From Thalassotalea euphylliae (GTDB lineage Bacteria; Pseudomonadota; Gammaproteobacteria; Enterobacterales; Alteromonadaceae), in assembly GCF_003390375.1 (NCBI RefSeq), contig NZ_QUOT01000001.1:124001-188000 (forward strand): 64,000 bases of DNA. Direction: 5' to 3'. Made by a program: the position numbers and the translations under genes. Within the stretch, counting starts at the first letter, position 1. The number at the start of each line of letters is the position of its first letter. Under the pieces are notes generated by a model that worked only from the letters and a program-made list of their open reading frames with translations, was not told the DNA's origin and ran no database searches. Shown here in pieces: positions 41,599-51,353 of this stretch.

Positions 41599-42324
41599 GT
41601 GTCAAGCCCAGCTAAGCAAGAAGAGCGTTTAATCGTACTGGATACCGAGACTACCGGTATTAATCCAAAAGAAGGCCACCGTATCGTTGAAATTGGTTGT
41701 GTTGAGATGATCAACCGTCAACTGACTGGGCGAACCTACCATGCCTACATTAATCCTATGTTCCAAATGGAGCAGGAAGTTATTGACGTTCACGGCTTAA
41801 CGAATGAGTTCTTGGCCGATAAGCCACTGTTTAACCAAGTTGCCCAAGAGTTTATCGACTTTATACGCGGTGCTGAATTGGTTATTCACAATGCGCGATT
41901 CGACGTTGGCTTTATGGATCACGAGTTCGGTATGGTTAATGCTGGTTTACCGATGACGGATGATATATGTACCGTTACCGATACGCTGAAAGTGTCGAAA
42001 GATGAATTCGGCTCGCCAAAAACATTAGATTTTCTTGCCAAGCACTATCGGGTAGACAAGCTTGTTGACCGTACCTATCACGGCGCTTTGATTGATGCCC
42101 AGTTATTGGCTTACGTCTATATTGAGATGACGCGCAAGCAGGCAACATTTAATTTAAGCGCGGATGAAGGTGATGGTGGGGCGCTTGCTGGTGGTATTCG
42201 CCGTTTAGCAGAAAATCGAGCGCCATTAAAGATTGTTCAAGCTTCTGCCGATGAACTAATAGCACATGAAGAAAGGCTCGCAATTGTAGAGCAAAAAGGA
42301 AGTTCACCACTATGGTTAAAATAA
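41599..42324 (+). CDS. dnaQ: DNA polymerase III epsilon subunit (proofreading exonuclease)
   Basis: 241 residues from GTG 41599. The DEDDh exonuclease motifs are VLDTETTGINP (Asp, Glu), HNARFDVGFMDHE (Asp) and TYHGALIDAQLLA (His, Asp). The C-terminal part after about 185 would bind the polymerase alpha subunit. It is divergent from rnhA and overlaps the next gene by 13 bases. Confidence 0.95.
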   Translation: MSSPAKQEERLIVLDTETTGINPKEGHRIVEIGCVEMINRQLTGRTYHAYINPMFQMEQEVIDVHGLTNEFLADKPLFNQVAQEFIDFIRGAELVIHNARFDVGFMDHEFGMVNAGLPMTDDICTVTDTLKVSKDEFGSPKTLDFLAKHYRVDKLVDRTYHGALIDAQLLAYVYIEMTRKQATFNLSADEGDGGALAGGIRRLAENRAPLKIVQASADELIAHEERLAIVEQKGSSPLWLK

Positions 42325-43763
42325 GTCGACTGCTGGCTGTTGGTGCGTTATCGCTAAGTTCGCTCACCCACATTAGCCAAGCTGTTGAACAACAGGAAGA
42401 AACCTCGCCGCAGTCAAACACGATGACCATGGCTGGCAACAAGGCTATGGCTAACAATATGTCAATGGACGCCAGCAAAGACAAAGCCATGGCGCAAAAG
42501 CCAAGTCCTAAAATAGATTATTACGACGTTGACAACGTTACCAACCAAATTCCTTATTTTGACAATCGTTTTCGTATTGATGCCCAGCTTGATGAAGTCA
42601 CGTTATTGTTTTATCGAAAAATGGGTTCACCACCGATTATTTTAATACGACCTGACGGCAGCAAGGTCAAAGTCAATCAGCATGACAAAGAAAGCGTCGA
42701 GTGGTACGACGATCGCACGTTTGACATGATTAAAATGAAACGCCCAATGCCAGGCCCGTGGCAAGCGATTGGGCAGATTCAACCAGGTAGCCACATCATG
42801 GTGATGTCGGAAGTGCGTCTTGAGGTCGCGCCATTACCTAATATTATGCTGTCAGGTGAAACCATTAAAATGACGGGTAAGTTATTTAATGGCGAGCTTG
42901 CTATAGATAACCCTTCTTTTAAAGACGTTGTTCGATTGGATGTAGACTTCTACAGTACTAACAACTCTGCTTATAATAATTTTGGTGCTGAGCCGGTTAA
43001 GCTAACTTCGTTTCGCGACGATGGTCGAAATTTAGATGAATATGCCGACGATGGTATTTTTACCGGTGAGTTTGAACTGAACTTTTCCCCAGGTGAATGG
43101 ATTCCGCTATACCTAATTAAGTTGCCGATGGCGAGCAGGGAGCTTAGACAACAGCCGATAATTGTTCATAACAACCCTATTACTTTAACCGCAGAAACAA
43201 CGATGGACTCGCAAAGTAAGCATCTCCTTAATATTGCCATTGATGATACGCATGTTGATCCAGACAGTATGGTATTCCAAGGAAAAGTGACCTTTCCTGA
43301 TAAACAAGTAGAAGCATTTTCAATAATGGAAGGCCAGGGCAGTGAGCGTATTCATGAAATTAGCTACACTGAGCCGGGCGTTCATAGAGTCAAGATTAGT
43401 GCATTTGGTGAAACCCGAAATGGCCGAGAGTTTAGGTTAGTCGTGCCAGACTTTTCATTTAATGTTGATCGCGATCCGAATGAACTGGTGGCAACGGTAA
43501 ATGAAAATGGTGAAATTGTTCAGGTTAGCCAAGAAGAAATTGATCAGCTTGCGGGTAATGAAGAACCCAAATTATCCATTGAAGAAGAACTTGAGCTACT
43601 AAAAGAAGAACAAGCGGCGATAAAAGCAGCAGAAGAAAAAGAAACTTTACTATTTATCGGTATTGGCAATGGCATTATTTTAGTAATTGCTGCACTTGGC
43701 TACGGTATTTTTCTATTTCTTCGCAAAAGAAAAACTAAGCAAGCTGCTGAAAAAAGCGAATAA
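42312..43763 (+). CDS. TIGR03503-family membrane-anchored protein
   Basis: 483 residues. The signal peptide spans about 1-24 (LLAVGALSLSSLTHISQA), then a Met/Asn/Lys-rich linker. The long beta-rich periplasmic part includes YYDVDNVTNQIPYFDNRFRIDAQLDEVTLLFYRK. A C-terminal membrane helix (about 448-470, LFIGIGNGIILVIAALGYGIFLFL) ends in a basic tail. This matches a family known as TIGR03503 in Shewanella and relatives. The ATG lies 13 bases inside dnaQ, so translation is probably coupled. The function is unknown. Confidence 0.85.
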   Translation: MVKISRLLAVGALSLSSLTHISQAVEQQEETSPQSNTMTMAGNKAMANNMSMDASKDKAMAQKPSPKIDYYDVDNVTNQIPYFDNRFRIDAQLDEVTLLFYRKMGSPPIILIRPDGSKVKVNQHDKESVEWYDDRTFDMIKMKRPMPGPWQAIGQIQPGSHIMVMSEVRLEVAPLPNIMLSGETIKMTGKLFNGELAIDNPSFKDVVRLDVDFYSTNNSAYNNFGAEPVKLTSFRDDGRNLDEYADDGIFTGEFELNFSPGEWIPLYLIKLPMASRELRQQPIIVHNNPITLTAETTMDSQSKHLLNIAIDDTHVDPDSMVFQGKVTFPDKQVEAFSIMEGQGSERIHEISYTEPGVHRVKISAFGETRNGREFRLVVPDFSFNVDRDPNELVATVNENGEIVQVSQEEIDQLAGNEEPKLSIEEELELLKEEQAAIKAAEEKETLLFIGIGNGIILVIAALGYGIFLFLRKRKTKQAAEKSE

Positions 43764-43838
43764 ATCACCGGAGTTTGATGCTATTTCACCCTTATTGGTT
43801 GGCATTTGCGCACTTGAAAAATAATCTCAAAAAAGTGG

Positions 43839-43867
43839 TTGACGGATAGGGAACAGATCCGTAATAT
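43839..43867 (+). promoter_or_regulatory. Promoter of the tRNA-Asp cluster
   Basis: TTGACG (43839-43844), a 17-bp spacer and TAATAT (43862-43867). GC-rich bases (CGCTCCGC) follow the -10, as in stringently controlled stable-RNA promoters. Transcription would run into the first tRNA at 43916. Confidence 0.75.
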
Positions 43868-43915
43868 TCGCTCCGCATTCAACGAGATGTTGTTGATTAG
43901 CAGAGTTTTAAACGC

Positions 43916-43992
43916 GGAGTGGTAGTTCAGTTGGTTAGAATACCGGCCTGTCACGCCGGGGGTCGCGGGTTCGAGTCCCGTCCACTCCGCCA
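43916..43992 (+). tRNA. tRNA-Asp(GTC), copy 1
   Basis: 77 bases with encoded CCA. Acceptor arms are GGAGTGG and CCACTCC. The anticodon loop reads CTGTCAC, with anticodon GTC. The T-arm is GCGGGTTCGAGTCCCGT. It is very close to E. coli tRNA-Asp. All six copies in the cluster are identical. Confidence 0.98.
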
Positions 43993-44020
43993 ATTAAAAT
44001 TCTGACTTTGCATTAACTGC

Positions 44021-44097
44021 GGAGTGGTAGTTCAGTTGGTTAGAATACCGGCCTGTCACGCCGGGGGTCGCGGGTTCGAGTCCCGTCCACTCCGCCA
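44021..44097 (+). tRNA. tRNA-Asp(GTC), copy 2
   Basis: Identical to copy 1 over all 77 bases including CCA, after a 28-base spacer. Confidence 0.98.
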
Positions 44098-44166
44098 CTT
44101 AATGTAAAGTATTAATCTTCAGTTTCAGCGACGCAGCAATATACAGTTTGTATAGAAGCTAAATGC

Positions 44167-44243
44167 GGAGTGGTAGTTCAGTTGGTTAGAATACCGGCCT
44201 GTCACGCCGGGGGTCGCGGGTTCGAGTCCCGTCCACTCCGCCA
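44167..44243 (+). tRNA. tRNA-Asp(GTC), copy 3
   Basis: Identical 77-base gene after a 69-base spacer unrelated to the first. Confidence 0.98.
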
Positions 44244-44317
44244 AGTCGTTAGATGAATTCAAATAAAGAAAAACCTTATCAGTAATTATTAATGTAATTG
44301 TTGATAAGTAATGCTGC

Positions 44318-44394
44318 GGAGTGGTAGTTCAGTTGGTTAGAATACCGGCCTGTCACGCCGGGGGTCGCGGGTTCGAGTCCCGTCCACTCCGCCA
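44318..44394 (+). tRNA. tRNA-Asp(GTC), copy 4
   Basis: Identical 77-base gene after a 74-base spacer. A TGC directly precedes the mature 5' end, as in all copies except copy 1. Confidence 0.98.
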
Positions 44395-44467
44395 ACTCTT
44401 TATCTGAATGAATACTTTGAATATTAAGAATATACATCCTTAACAATAGTTTTAAGGATATTACTGC

Positions 44468-44544
44468 GGAGTGGTAGTTCAGTTGGTTAGAATACCGGCC
44501 TGTCACGCCGGGGGTCGCGGGTTCGAGTCCCGTCCACTCCGCCA
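44468..44544 (+). tRNA. tRNA-Asp(GTC), copy 5
   Basis: Identical 77-base gene after a 73-base AT-rich spacer. Confidence 0.98.
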
Positions 44545-44658
44545 ACTTTCTTAATCGATAAGTAACTGAAACAAAATACAAATTGTTAAATACAAAACTT
44601 CTATTAGGTTACTTATTTAAGTTCTATTAAATAGGAATACCTAAATAGTAAATGCTGC

Positions 44659-44735
44659 GGAGTGGTAGTTCAGTTGGTTAGAATACCGGCCTGTCACGCC
44701 GGGGGTCGCGGGTTCGAGTCCCGTCCACTCCGCCA
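44659..44735 (+). tRNA. tRNA-Asp(GTC), copy 6
   Basis: Identical 77-base gene after a 114-base AT-rich spacer. It is the last copy; no strong terminator is seen in the next 100 bases. Confidence 0.98.
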
Positions 44736-45121
44736 ATATTTACTCAATCTTGTTTTTCCTTTCGAAAATAATAAAAGCGCTAAGTTCGCACTCATCACAG
44801 TTTAGTCCTTTAAATTAGCTTTAATAAATAGCTATCTTGTCGCAGTTTTATTTAATACTTACTCATATTGGTATTAGCACGCTCACCAACGGCTTCTTCT
44901 TTGAACATCGGTTACTTAATAACAACGCTTTGCTCAAATTCTGCTTAGTATTTTTAGATGAATATTTGTACGCCAATGTTAACCAGTTTTTTCATTGGTT
45001 AACCTATTGTTAATATTGATGATGGTTCGTATTTAAAACGTTATTTATGATTGCAATCAATTAATAAGCTAAATATATTGCCTAGCATTTCTGACCATCT
45101 CCAGCTCTTTATAGGATATTT
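44736..45121. other. Intergenic region, no gene seen
   Basis: 386 AT-rich bases between the last tRNA and the chemoreceptor gene. I see no ORF or clear terminator. It must contain the chemoreceptor promoter. Confidence 0.5.
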
Positions 45122-47155
45122 ATGCTTACCAAATTTTCCAGACTTTCTCTGACGCTTCAATTAGCCGTTGCAACCACTATCGCCATTGTGTTACTGGTTA
45201 TCGTTGCCGGTTATATTTCAATAACACAATCAGCAAGTGCCTTATTGGCAGTTGAACAAAAAACACTACGTGAAGAAGTAAACACCACGACATCGCTTCT
45301 CAGTACGCCATATAATGCCTTGACACCTGTGGTGCATAAATTTGCGCGAGAGTTAAGAACAGAATTCGATGGAGAGTTTACTTTCGATCGGCAGAGCACA
45401 GCGCGAATTGCTGGTATTGATGTGCCTATGCTCCTCAATGATGGCACAGCTATTACCAATGATTTTACTAAGCTAGACGCATTTACCAAGCGATGGGATG
45501 TACCTGCCACCGTATTTCAAAGGGTTAAAGGCGGCTTTCTTCGAGTGAGCACCTCCCTGAAAACGAATTCAGGTGAACGAGCATACGGTACTTGGCTAAG
45601 TAAAGATCACATGGGTTATCAGACCATACTAAGCGGTAAGTCTTATGTCGGTTATGCCAATTTGTTCGGCAAACACTTCCTGACACAATACGACCCTGTT
45701 GTTGTTAATGGCGAAGTTATTGCTGTGTTATTTGTCGGCGTAGATGTTTCCGCAAGTATAGAACAGGCCTTTAATGCGCTTGCTGCTGTTAATATTGGCG
45801 ATACTGGCTATCTTTATGTCATCAACAACAGCGGAGACGTGGTATACCACCCAACGCTAGCTGTGGGAAGTGATTTGGTTAACACCAAAACCCCTGATGG
45901 CCAGCAACCTTTCCAACAGTTAGTCGACGACAAGCAAGGCAGTATTCGCTACCTTTGGGATAACGGTAGTGGGGAGCTTAGTTACAAACACGTTGAATTT
46001 GCTTATGCAAAAGAGTGGGGGTGGATTGTCGCTGGTGGCACTTACGAAAGCGAGTTTACTGCTGCTGCCGATGAAATGGCTTGGCGCCTTATGGTGACCT
46101 ATATCTTTGGGGTGTTAGCCGTCATTCTAATTATCGTTTATTTGTCAAAGCGATTATTACTTCCTCTGCAGTTGTTGACTGACAAAATAGAAATTATTGG
46201 CGCTGGCGACTTAGTTAATCATGGCTTAGCCGTACAGCATGACAATTCGAAAAACGAAGTTGATCGCATTGAAGCAAGTATGGTTAACACTGTCGCTTCA
46301 TTGAGAGCGCTAGTTAATGGAGCCTCTACTATTGGCGATAGCGTCAATGCAATTAGCGTTAGTGTATATGATAACGCTGAATCACAGCGAGTGACATCAA
46401 ATCAACTCTCAGGTGAGTCGTATCAAACGGCTTCCGGCATCGAAGAAATGTCTAATTCCTATAAAGAAGTGGCCGAAAATGTCAATAGTGCAGCCGATAA
46501 TGCGCAACATATAGATGACGCATCAAAAGCTTCTTCTGCGCATATGGCTGAACTGATGAAATCTGCAGATAATACAACGCTGCGCATTAACGATGTTGCG
46601 CAATCTATAGATGAGTTAAACGCTAACGTTTATGGAATTACGCAAGCTGTTGAATTAATTCGTGGGATCGCAGATCAAACAAACTTACTTGCATTGAATG
46701 CGGCAATTGAAGCGGCGAGAGCGGGCGAACAAGGGCGTGGCTTTAGCGTCGTCGCGGATGAAGTGAGAAGTTTAGCTAAGCGCACCCAAGAATCAACAGA
46801 CGAAATTGAACCGTTAGTGGCGTCATTTTTGTCAGCCACACAAGTTGCAGCGAAGGGGATGTCTGTGGTGCTAACGGATATGGATATAACTAAAGATAAG
46901 GCGACAGAAAGCAACGAATTATTAGCCAATATCTCTGCGATGGTTGAGCAAATGAGCGGTGAGCTTACATCGATATCCGTTGCGGTTACTGAGCAATCTC
47001 AGCTAACGGACGAAATGGCAGGGCGCCAACAGGAGGTTAATCAAATTGCTGAATCTTCAGATACTAAAGCCTCACAAGTACTTGATTCAGCGAAAGAGCT
47101 AAACAGCTTGGCAGAGCAATTAAAAACCTCGTTAGCACAGTTTACGACCAAATAG
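45122..47155 (+). CDS. Methyl-accepting chemotaxis protein with Cache sensor
   Basis: 677 residues. TM1 is about 12-35 (LQLAVATTIAIVLLVIVAGYISI). A periplasmic Cache-type sensor (Cache3/Cache2-like) covers about 36-320, with NIGDTGYLYVINNSGDVVYHPTL as the typical PAS-like stretch. TM2 is about 323-342, followed by HAMP (LLLPLQLLTDKIEIIGAGDL). The signalling hairpin IADQTNLLALNAAIEAARAGEQGRGFSVVADEVRSLA is the invariant CheA/CheW-contact region. No chemotaxis genes are near, and no CheR-docking pentapeptide is evident at the C-terminus. The ligand is unknown. Confidence 0.93.
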   Translation: MLTKFSRLSLTLQLAVATTIAIVLLVIVAGYISITQSASALLAVEQKTLREEVNTTTSLLSTPYNALTPVVHKFARELRTEFDGEFTFDRQSTARIAGIDVPMLLNDGTAITNDFTKLDAFTKRWDVPATVFQRVKGGFLRVSTSLKTNSGERAYGTWLSKDHMGYQTILSGKSYVGYANLFGKHFLTQYDPVVVNGEVIAVLFVGVDVSASIEQAFNALAAVNIGDTGYLYVINNSGDVVYHPTLAVGSDLVNTKTPDGQQPFQQLVDDKQGSIRYLWDNGSGELSYKHVEFAYAKEWGWIVAGGTYESEFTAAADEMAWRLMVTYIFGVLAVILIIVYLSKRLLLPLQLLTDKIEIIGAGDLVNHGLAVQHDNSKNEVDRIEASMVNTVASLRALVNGASTIGDSVNAISVSVYDNAESQRVTSNQLSGESYQTASGIEEMSNSYKEVAENVNSAADNAQHIDDASKASSAHMAELMKSADNTTLRINDVAQSIDELNANVYGITQAVELIRGIADQTNLLALNAAIEAARAGEQGRGFSVVADEVRSLAKRTQESTDEIEPLVASFLSATQVAAKGMSVVLTDMDITKDKATESNELLANISAMVEQMSGELTSISVAVTEQSQLTDEMAGRQQEVNQIAESSDTKASQVLDSAKELNSLAEQLKTSLAQFTTK

Positions 47156-47229
47156 GGCGATAAATTGTTAATGTGCTGGCTGCCTGTTTATACCGGGTTG
47201 CTAGCAGTAGGCGAAAGTTGAACTATTTC

Positions 47230-47264
47230 AGATAAGGCAAGTGCATTTGCTGCCTGCCTTATCT
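47230..47264 (+). terminator. Hairpin after the chemoreceptor gene
   Basis: AGATAAGGCA and TGCCTTATCT form a 10-bp stem with a 15-base loop, 75 bases past the stop. The T-tract is weak, so this is only a probable terminator. Confidence 0.4.
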
Positions 47265-47419
47265 GCTGTTTCATAACTAAGAATGTTTAGCTGCAGAAGT
47301 TTAGCCTTGTCGAGCTAATTCAGCTAAACAGGGTTACCAACTATACCTAGTGTATTTGTGTATTTTTAAACTGAGTATATTAACGCTAATTACTTAGGTG
47401 GCCCGCTTAGGTTATTTGT

Positions 47420-48364
47420 TTAGGTTGACTGGTGTGGGCTAATTTGATTTTTTAGTGCCTCTTCTTGCTCTTGTTGGCAATATAGTCGATGAATCAACTG
47501 ATCTTTATCTAGCCACTGCTGGTTCAGCCATTCTTGGAAATGGGCCTTAAACTCTGGATCTTCAAAATAATCACCGATCAGTGCTTGGTTAATGTCAATT
47601 GCCTCTATGTGAACAATCACTTTTCCCAGCTTTCCTTTAAGCATGTCCTTCATCACGTGACCGGGATTATCAGGGTAGAGCACCGTTATGTTGAGTACCT
47701 TATCAAATTGCTCACCCAGTGTGGCCAAAGTGAATGCAATGCCACCGGCTTTAGGTTTGAGTAAATAGCGAAATGGGCTTTGCTGGCGTTCATGTTTGCG
47801 CTTTGTAAAGCGCGTGCCTTCAACAAAGTTAATGATGGTTGTTGGATGATCGCGAAAAGACTGACAAGATTTTTTTGTGGTTTCGATATCTTGACCTTTC
47901 AAGTGTGGATTTTTCGCGACAAAGGCTTTGCTGTAACGCTTCATAAAGGGCATATCTAGCGCCCAGCACGCCATCCCCAAAAACGGGATTTTCTTTAATG
48001 ATTCTTTGAGAAAAAATTTAGGCTCAGGTGTGTGTTGGCGGGCAACTTCGGCAATGACTAAAATGTCTAGCCAGCTTTGGTGATTTGCCAATATCAAGTA
48101 CCAGGCGTCTTTACTAAGATTTTCTGCCCCTTTAATTTCCCATTCTGAGCGGTTGATTAAACGTAAAATCAGTGTGTTGTTGTATGTCCACAAACGATAA
48201 AAGGTGTGCATTGGACAATACAACAGTTGATGGAACGCCTTTACAGGGATGAGGGTTTTTAATAAACCACCAAGAAAAACTAAGGTACCGTTAAACGCTA
48301 AATTTAAACAAAATAAGGCAAAAGCAAAAGGCATTAAAATAAAGCTAGGCAATCCAGTTAGCAT
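47420..48364 (-). CDS. 1-acylglycerol-3-phosphate acyltransferase-like protein (YihG type)
   Basis: 314 residues from the ATG at 48364 (GGAG site 7 bases upstream; the frame from 48400 lacks one). The N-terminal membrane segment is LPSFILMPFAFALFCLNLAF. Acyltransferase motif I is NHQSWLDILVI (H-x4-D). Motif III appears as FVEGTRFTKRK. The FPLK-like region is PFRYLLKPKAGGIAF. This is the YihG/YihF-like PlsC group. It would acylate lysophosphatidic acid or a similar lipid at the inner membrane. Confidence 0.85.
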   Translation of the reverse strand: MLTGLPSFILMPFAFALFCLNLAFNGTLVFLGGLLKTLIPVKAFHQLLYCPMHTFYRLWTYNNTLILRLINRSEWEIKGAENLSKDAWYLILANHQSWLDILVIAEVARQHTPEPKFFLKESLKKIPFLGMACWALDMPFMKRYSKAFVAKNPHLKGQDIETTKKSCQSFRDHPTTIINFVEGTRFTKRKHERQQSPFRYLLKPKAGGIAFTLATLGEQFDKVLNITVLYPDNPGHVMKDMLKGKLGKVIVHIEAIDINQALIGDYFEDPEFKAHFQEWLNQQWLDKDQLIHRLYCQQEQEEALKNQISPHQST

Positions 48365-48576
48365 TTTTACTCCATCACTACTTGTTGATATCCCAATCAT
48401 TATTTTAAGTTTATGGATAGTGTGAGATATCTTTCATAAAAATGTCATATTACCGATATTTATTTTAAACAGGTACCGTTATGTTTGTCACAAATGTACG
48501 CTGAAATCTTAGCTTAAAGAAATAATATTATTTAAAATCAAAGTCATAAGTTACTTATTTGTTTTTCACAAAGCAT

Positions 48577-48603
48577 AAAAAAACCTGCCGAAGCAGGTTT
48601 TTT
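48577..48603. terminator. Rho-independent terminator after fadE
   Basis: AAAAAAACCTGC-CGAA-GCAGGTTTTTT: a perfect stem with a stable CGAA tetraloop, downstream of the leftward fadE gene. Confidence 0.9.
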
Positions 48604-48628
48604 ATTCATGTTTTATTAGCGCTGATGA

Positions 48629-51091
48629 TTAAGCAGCATGCTCTTGGCTATCAGCCATTTCTGCTAGTAATGATTTTGCCGCAGGTAAATCCATTGGGTC
48701 AAAGTCATCTACATCGATTACTGCTTTACGACCTAACTCAGTCTTACGCAGGTGCTCGGCTTCACTTTCTGTGATGGCATTTGCTGCCAGACCTTGCTCA
48801 GCCACTTCATTTAAGCGGAAGAAAGGTAGCTTTTTACCAACAGCACGACACACTTTATCGTAAATTGGCTCGGCAGCAAGAATGTCGTCTAACGTTTGCT
48901 CAAGCATACCTACAACATTTTCTGGCTCGCGAGTTAAGTACTGGCCTTGACCAATACGGTTACGCGTTTCACATGGCGTTTGTAGGATTTTAGCGACAGC
49001 ATGGTCAAGTTTGTCAGATGGTTTAGTTAACCAGCTACCAAATGGCAAGATAACCGCACGTAAAGCGACTGCAACTGCTTTGTTAGGGAAGTTGCTAATG
49101 AGCTCATCAATTGCAACTTGTGTTTGGTACAAGCTGTCTTCAACTGCCCATTGTAATACTGGTAAGTCAGCAGATTGACGGCCTTCGTCATTAAAGCGTT
49201 TCAATGTTGCTGAGGCTAAGTACAAGTGACTTAATACATCACCTAAGCGTGCTGAAATACGTTCACGACGTTTTAAATCACCACCTAGGGTTAACATCGC
49301 AATATCAGATAACATTGCTAAGTTAGAGCTAAAGCGTGTTAACAATTGGTAGTATCGGCGCGTACCGTCGCTGTATGGTGACTTAACAAAGCGAGAGCCT
49401 GTTAACGACATCCATAAGCTGCGGAAGATATTGCTTGTTGCAAAACCAATATGACCAAATAATGCGTGATCGAAATCATCTAATGCTTGTTTAAAGTCAC
49501 TGTTACCAGCCGCTTCAAGCTCAGCTAAAACGTAAGGATGACAACGGATTGCACCTTGACCGTAGATAATCATGTTACGGGTTAGGATGTTTGCACCTTC
49601 AACCGTGATAGCAACTGGTGCACCTTGGTAGCCACGTGCTAAGTAGTTAGCAGGGCCCATACAAACGCCTTTACCACCGTGAATATCCATCGCATCTGTC
49701 ACAGATGAACGCATTTTCTCGGTTAAGTGGTATTTAGCAATAGCAGAGATTACCGACGGCTTTTCGCCTAAGTCGATACCGCCTGTTGACATAGTTGTCA
49801 CAGCATCCATTAGGTAAGCGTTACCGCCAATACGTGCCAATGCTTCTTCAATACCTTCCATTTTACCGATAGGTAGTTTGAATTGACGACGAATGCGGCT
49901 GTAAGCACCTGTGGCAAGTGCGATAGATTTAACGCCACCAGCACTGTTTGAAGGTAAGGTAATAGCACGGCCGACAGACAAACATTCAACTAGCATACGC
50001 CAGCCTTGACCAGCCATTTTCGGGCCACCGATGATGTAATCAAGTGGTACAAAAACTTCTTCACCTTGTGTCGGGCCATTTTGGAACGGCACGTTAAGTG
50101 GGAAGTGACGACGACCAGTAATCACACCGTCAAGATCTGTAGGGATCAGGGCACAAGTAATACCTAGGTCTTCTTCTTCACCGATTAATCCATCTGGATC
50201 GTACAACTTAAAAGCAAGGCCAAGTACTGTAGCTACAGGTGCAAGTGTAATGTAACGCTTGTCCCATGTTAGCTTCATGCCTAGTACTTCTTCGCCGTCA
50301 AATTCGCCTTTGCAAACAATACCAAAATCAGGAATTGAGCCTGCATCAGAGCCAGCTTCCGGACTGGTTAACGCAAAACACGGAATTTCTTGGCCATTAA
50401 CTAGGCGAGGTAAGTAGTAGTCTTGTTGTTCTTTAGTGCCGTAGTGCTGCAATAGCTCACCTGGGCCTAAAGAGTTAGGAACACCAACGGTACTGGCAAG
50501 TACTGAACTTGCACCCGTTAGTTTTTGTAACACGCGAGACTGTGCATAGGCGCTGAATTCCAAACCACCAAATTCTTTTTTGATGATCATCGCAAAGAAC
50601 TTGTTGTCTTTTAGGTATTGCCAAATCTCTGGCGATAGGTCGGCGCGATCGTGTGTGGTATCCCAGTCATCCACCATTTTACAAACTTGCTCAACAGGGC
50701 CATCCAAGAATGCCTGTTCTTCAGCTGACAAACGTGGTTTAGGGAAGTTGTGAAGCTTTTGCCAGTCCGGGTTACCACGGAATAGATCAGCTTCGAACCA
50801 AGTTGTACCCGCGTCAATCGCTTCTTTTTCGGTACGAGACATTTCTGGCATAATACCTTTAAACATTTTCAGCAAAGGCTTACTGATGTATTCCTTTCTG
50901 AAGCTTGTCATGTTCAATGGTAAAGCGATGGCGGCAAAGATTAACCAGCCAACAAGAGAAACAACGTTAAATACAGAGCCTACCACCATGAGTATACCGA
51001 ATACTAAGGTGTAGGTAGTCAGAGCGGCTCGGGTATAAGCCATAAACCAGCTTAGTGCTATTGCGCTGGCAAACCAAATTAAAGTTTCCAC
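48629..51091 (-). CDS. fadE: Acyl-CoA dehydrogenase FadE
   Basis: 820 residues, close to E. coli FadE (814). Two N-terminal hydrophobic segments (about 5-25 and 30-60) anchor it at the membrane. The acyl-CoA dehydrogenase core follows, with CFALTSPEAGSDAGSIPDFG (FAD-binding), MDAVTTMSTGGIDLGEKPSVISAIAKYHLTE and VEGANILTRNMIIYGQGAIR with the active-site region. A FadE-specific C-terminal domain follows. It catalyses the first step of fatty-acid beta-oxidation. No FadR site was identified. Confidence 0.95.
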   Translation of the reverse strand: METLIWFASAIALSWFMAYTRAALTTYTLVFGILMVVGSVFNVVSLVGWLIFAAIALPLNMTSFRKEYISKPLLKMFKGIMPEMSRTEKEAIDAGTTWFEADLFRGNPDWQKLHNFPKPRLSAEEQAFLDGPVEQVCKMVDDWDTTHDRADLSPEIWQYLKDNKFFAMIIKKEFGGLEFSAYAQSRVLQKLTGASSVLASTVGVPNSLGPGELLQHYGTKEQQDYYLPRLVNGQEIPCFALTSPEAGSDAGSIPDFGIVCKGEFDGEEVLGMKLTWDKRYITLAPVATVLGLAFKLYDPDGLIGEEEDLGITCALIPTDLDGVITGRRHFPLNVPFQNGPTQGEEVFVPLDYIIGGPKMAGQGWRMLVECLSVGRAITLPSNSAGGVKSIALATGAYSRIRRQFKLPIGKMEGIEEALARIGGNAYLMDAVTTMSTGGIDLGEKPSVISAIAKYHLTEKMRSSVTDAMDIHGGKGVCMGPANYLARGYQGAPVAITVEGANILTRNMIIYGQGAIRCHPYVLAELEAAGNSDFKQALDDFDHALFGHIGFATSNIFRSLWMSLTGSRFVKSPYSDGTRRYYQLLTRFSSNLAMLSDIAMLTLGGDLKRRERISARLGDVLSHLYLASATLKRFNDEGRQSADLPVLQWAVEDSLYQTQVAIDELISNFPNKAVAVALRAVILPFGSWLTKPSDKLDHAVAKILQTPCETRNRIGQGQYLTREPENVVGMLEQTLDDILAAEPIYDKVCRAVGKKLPFFRLNEVAEQGLAANAITESEAEHLRKTELGRKAVIDVDDFDPMDLPAAKSLLAEMADSQEHAA

Positions 51092-51353
51092 TTACTTTCC
51101 TTACTTTTTTAAGAGGTCAGACCACTAAAGATTAGCTCGTAGATGAAAAAAATTCAATTAAAATGTCGAATAAATCAATAAATCTCACGTAAGTTTTGTT
51201 GAAGCGTTATAATTTCGAGCTTAGCGAGCCAATCTATTGGCTTTTGTTTATAGGTTTTGCTATCTAGTTTTTGTAATTTGGCTTGTTACTATCATCGTTG
51301 TTAGATCATTGTGACTAGGTTATTAGCTTTTAGTTGAGGTAAATAAAGCGTCT

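Noticed and set aside
43781..44581. Minus-strand ORFs repeating AEWTGLEPATPGVTGRYSNQLNYHS
   Set aside because: They are antisense readings of the tRNA-Asp genes, a well-known false gene type; the tRNAs are certain.
43916..44735. CRISPR-like array of repeats and spacers
   Set aside because: The repeats are 77-bp tRNA genes with a full cloverleaf, and the spacers vary in length from 28 to 114 bases.
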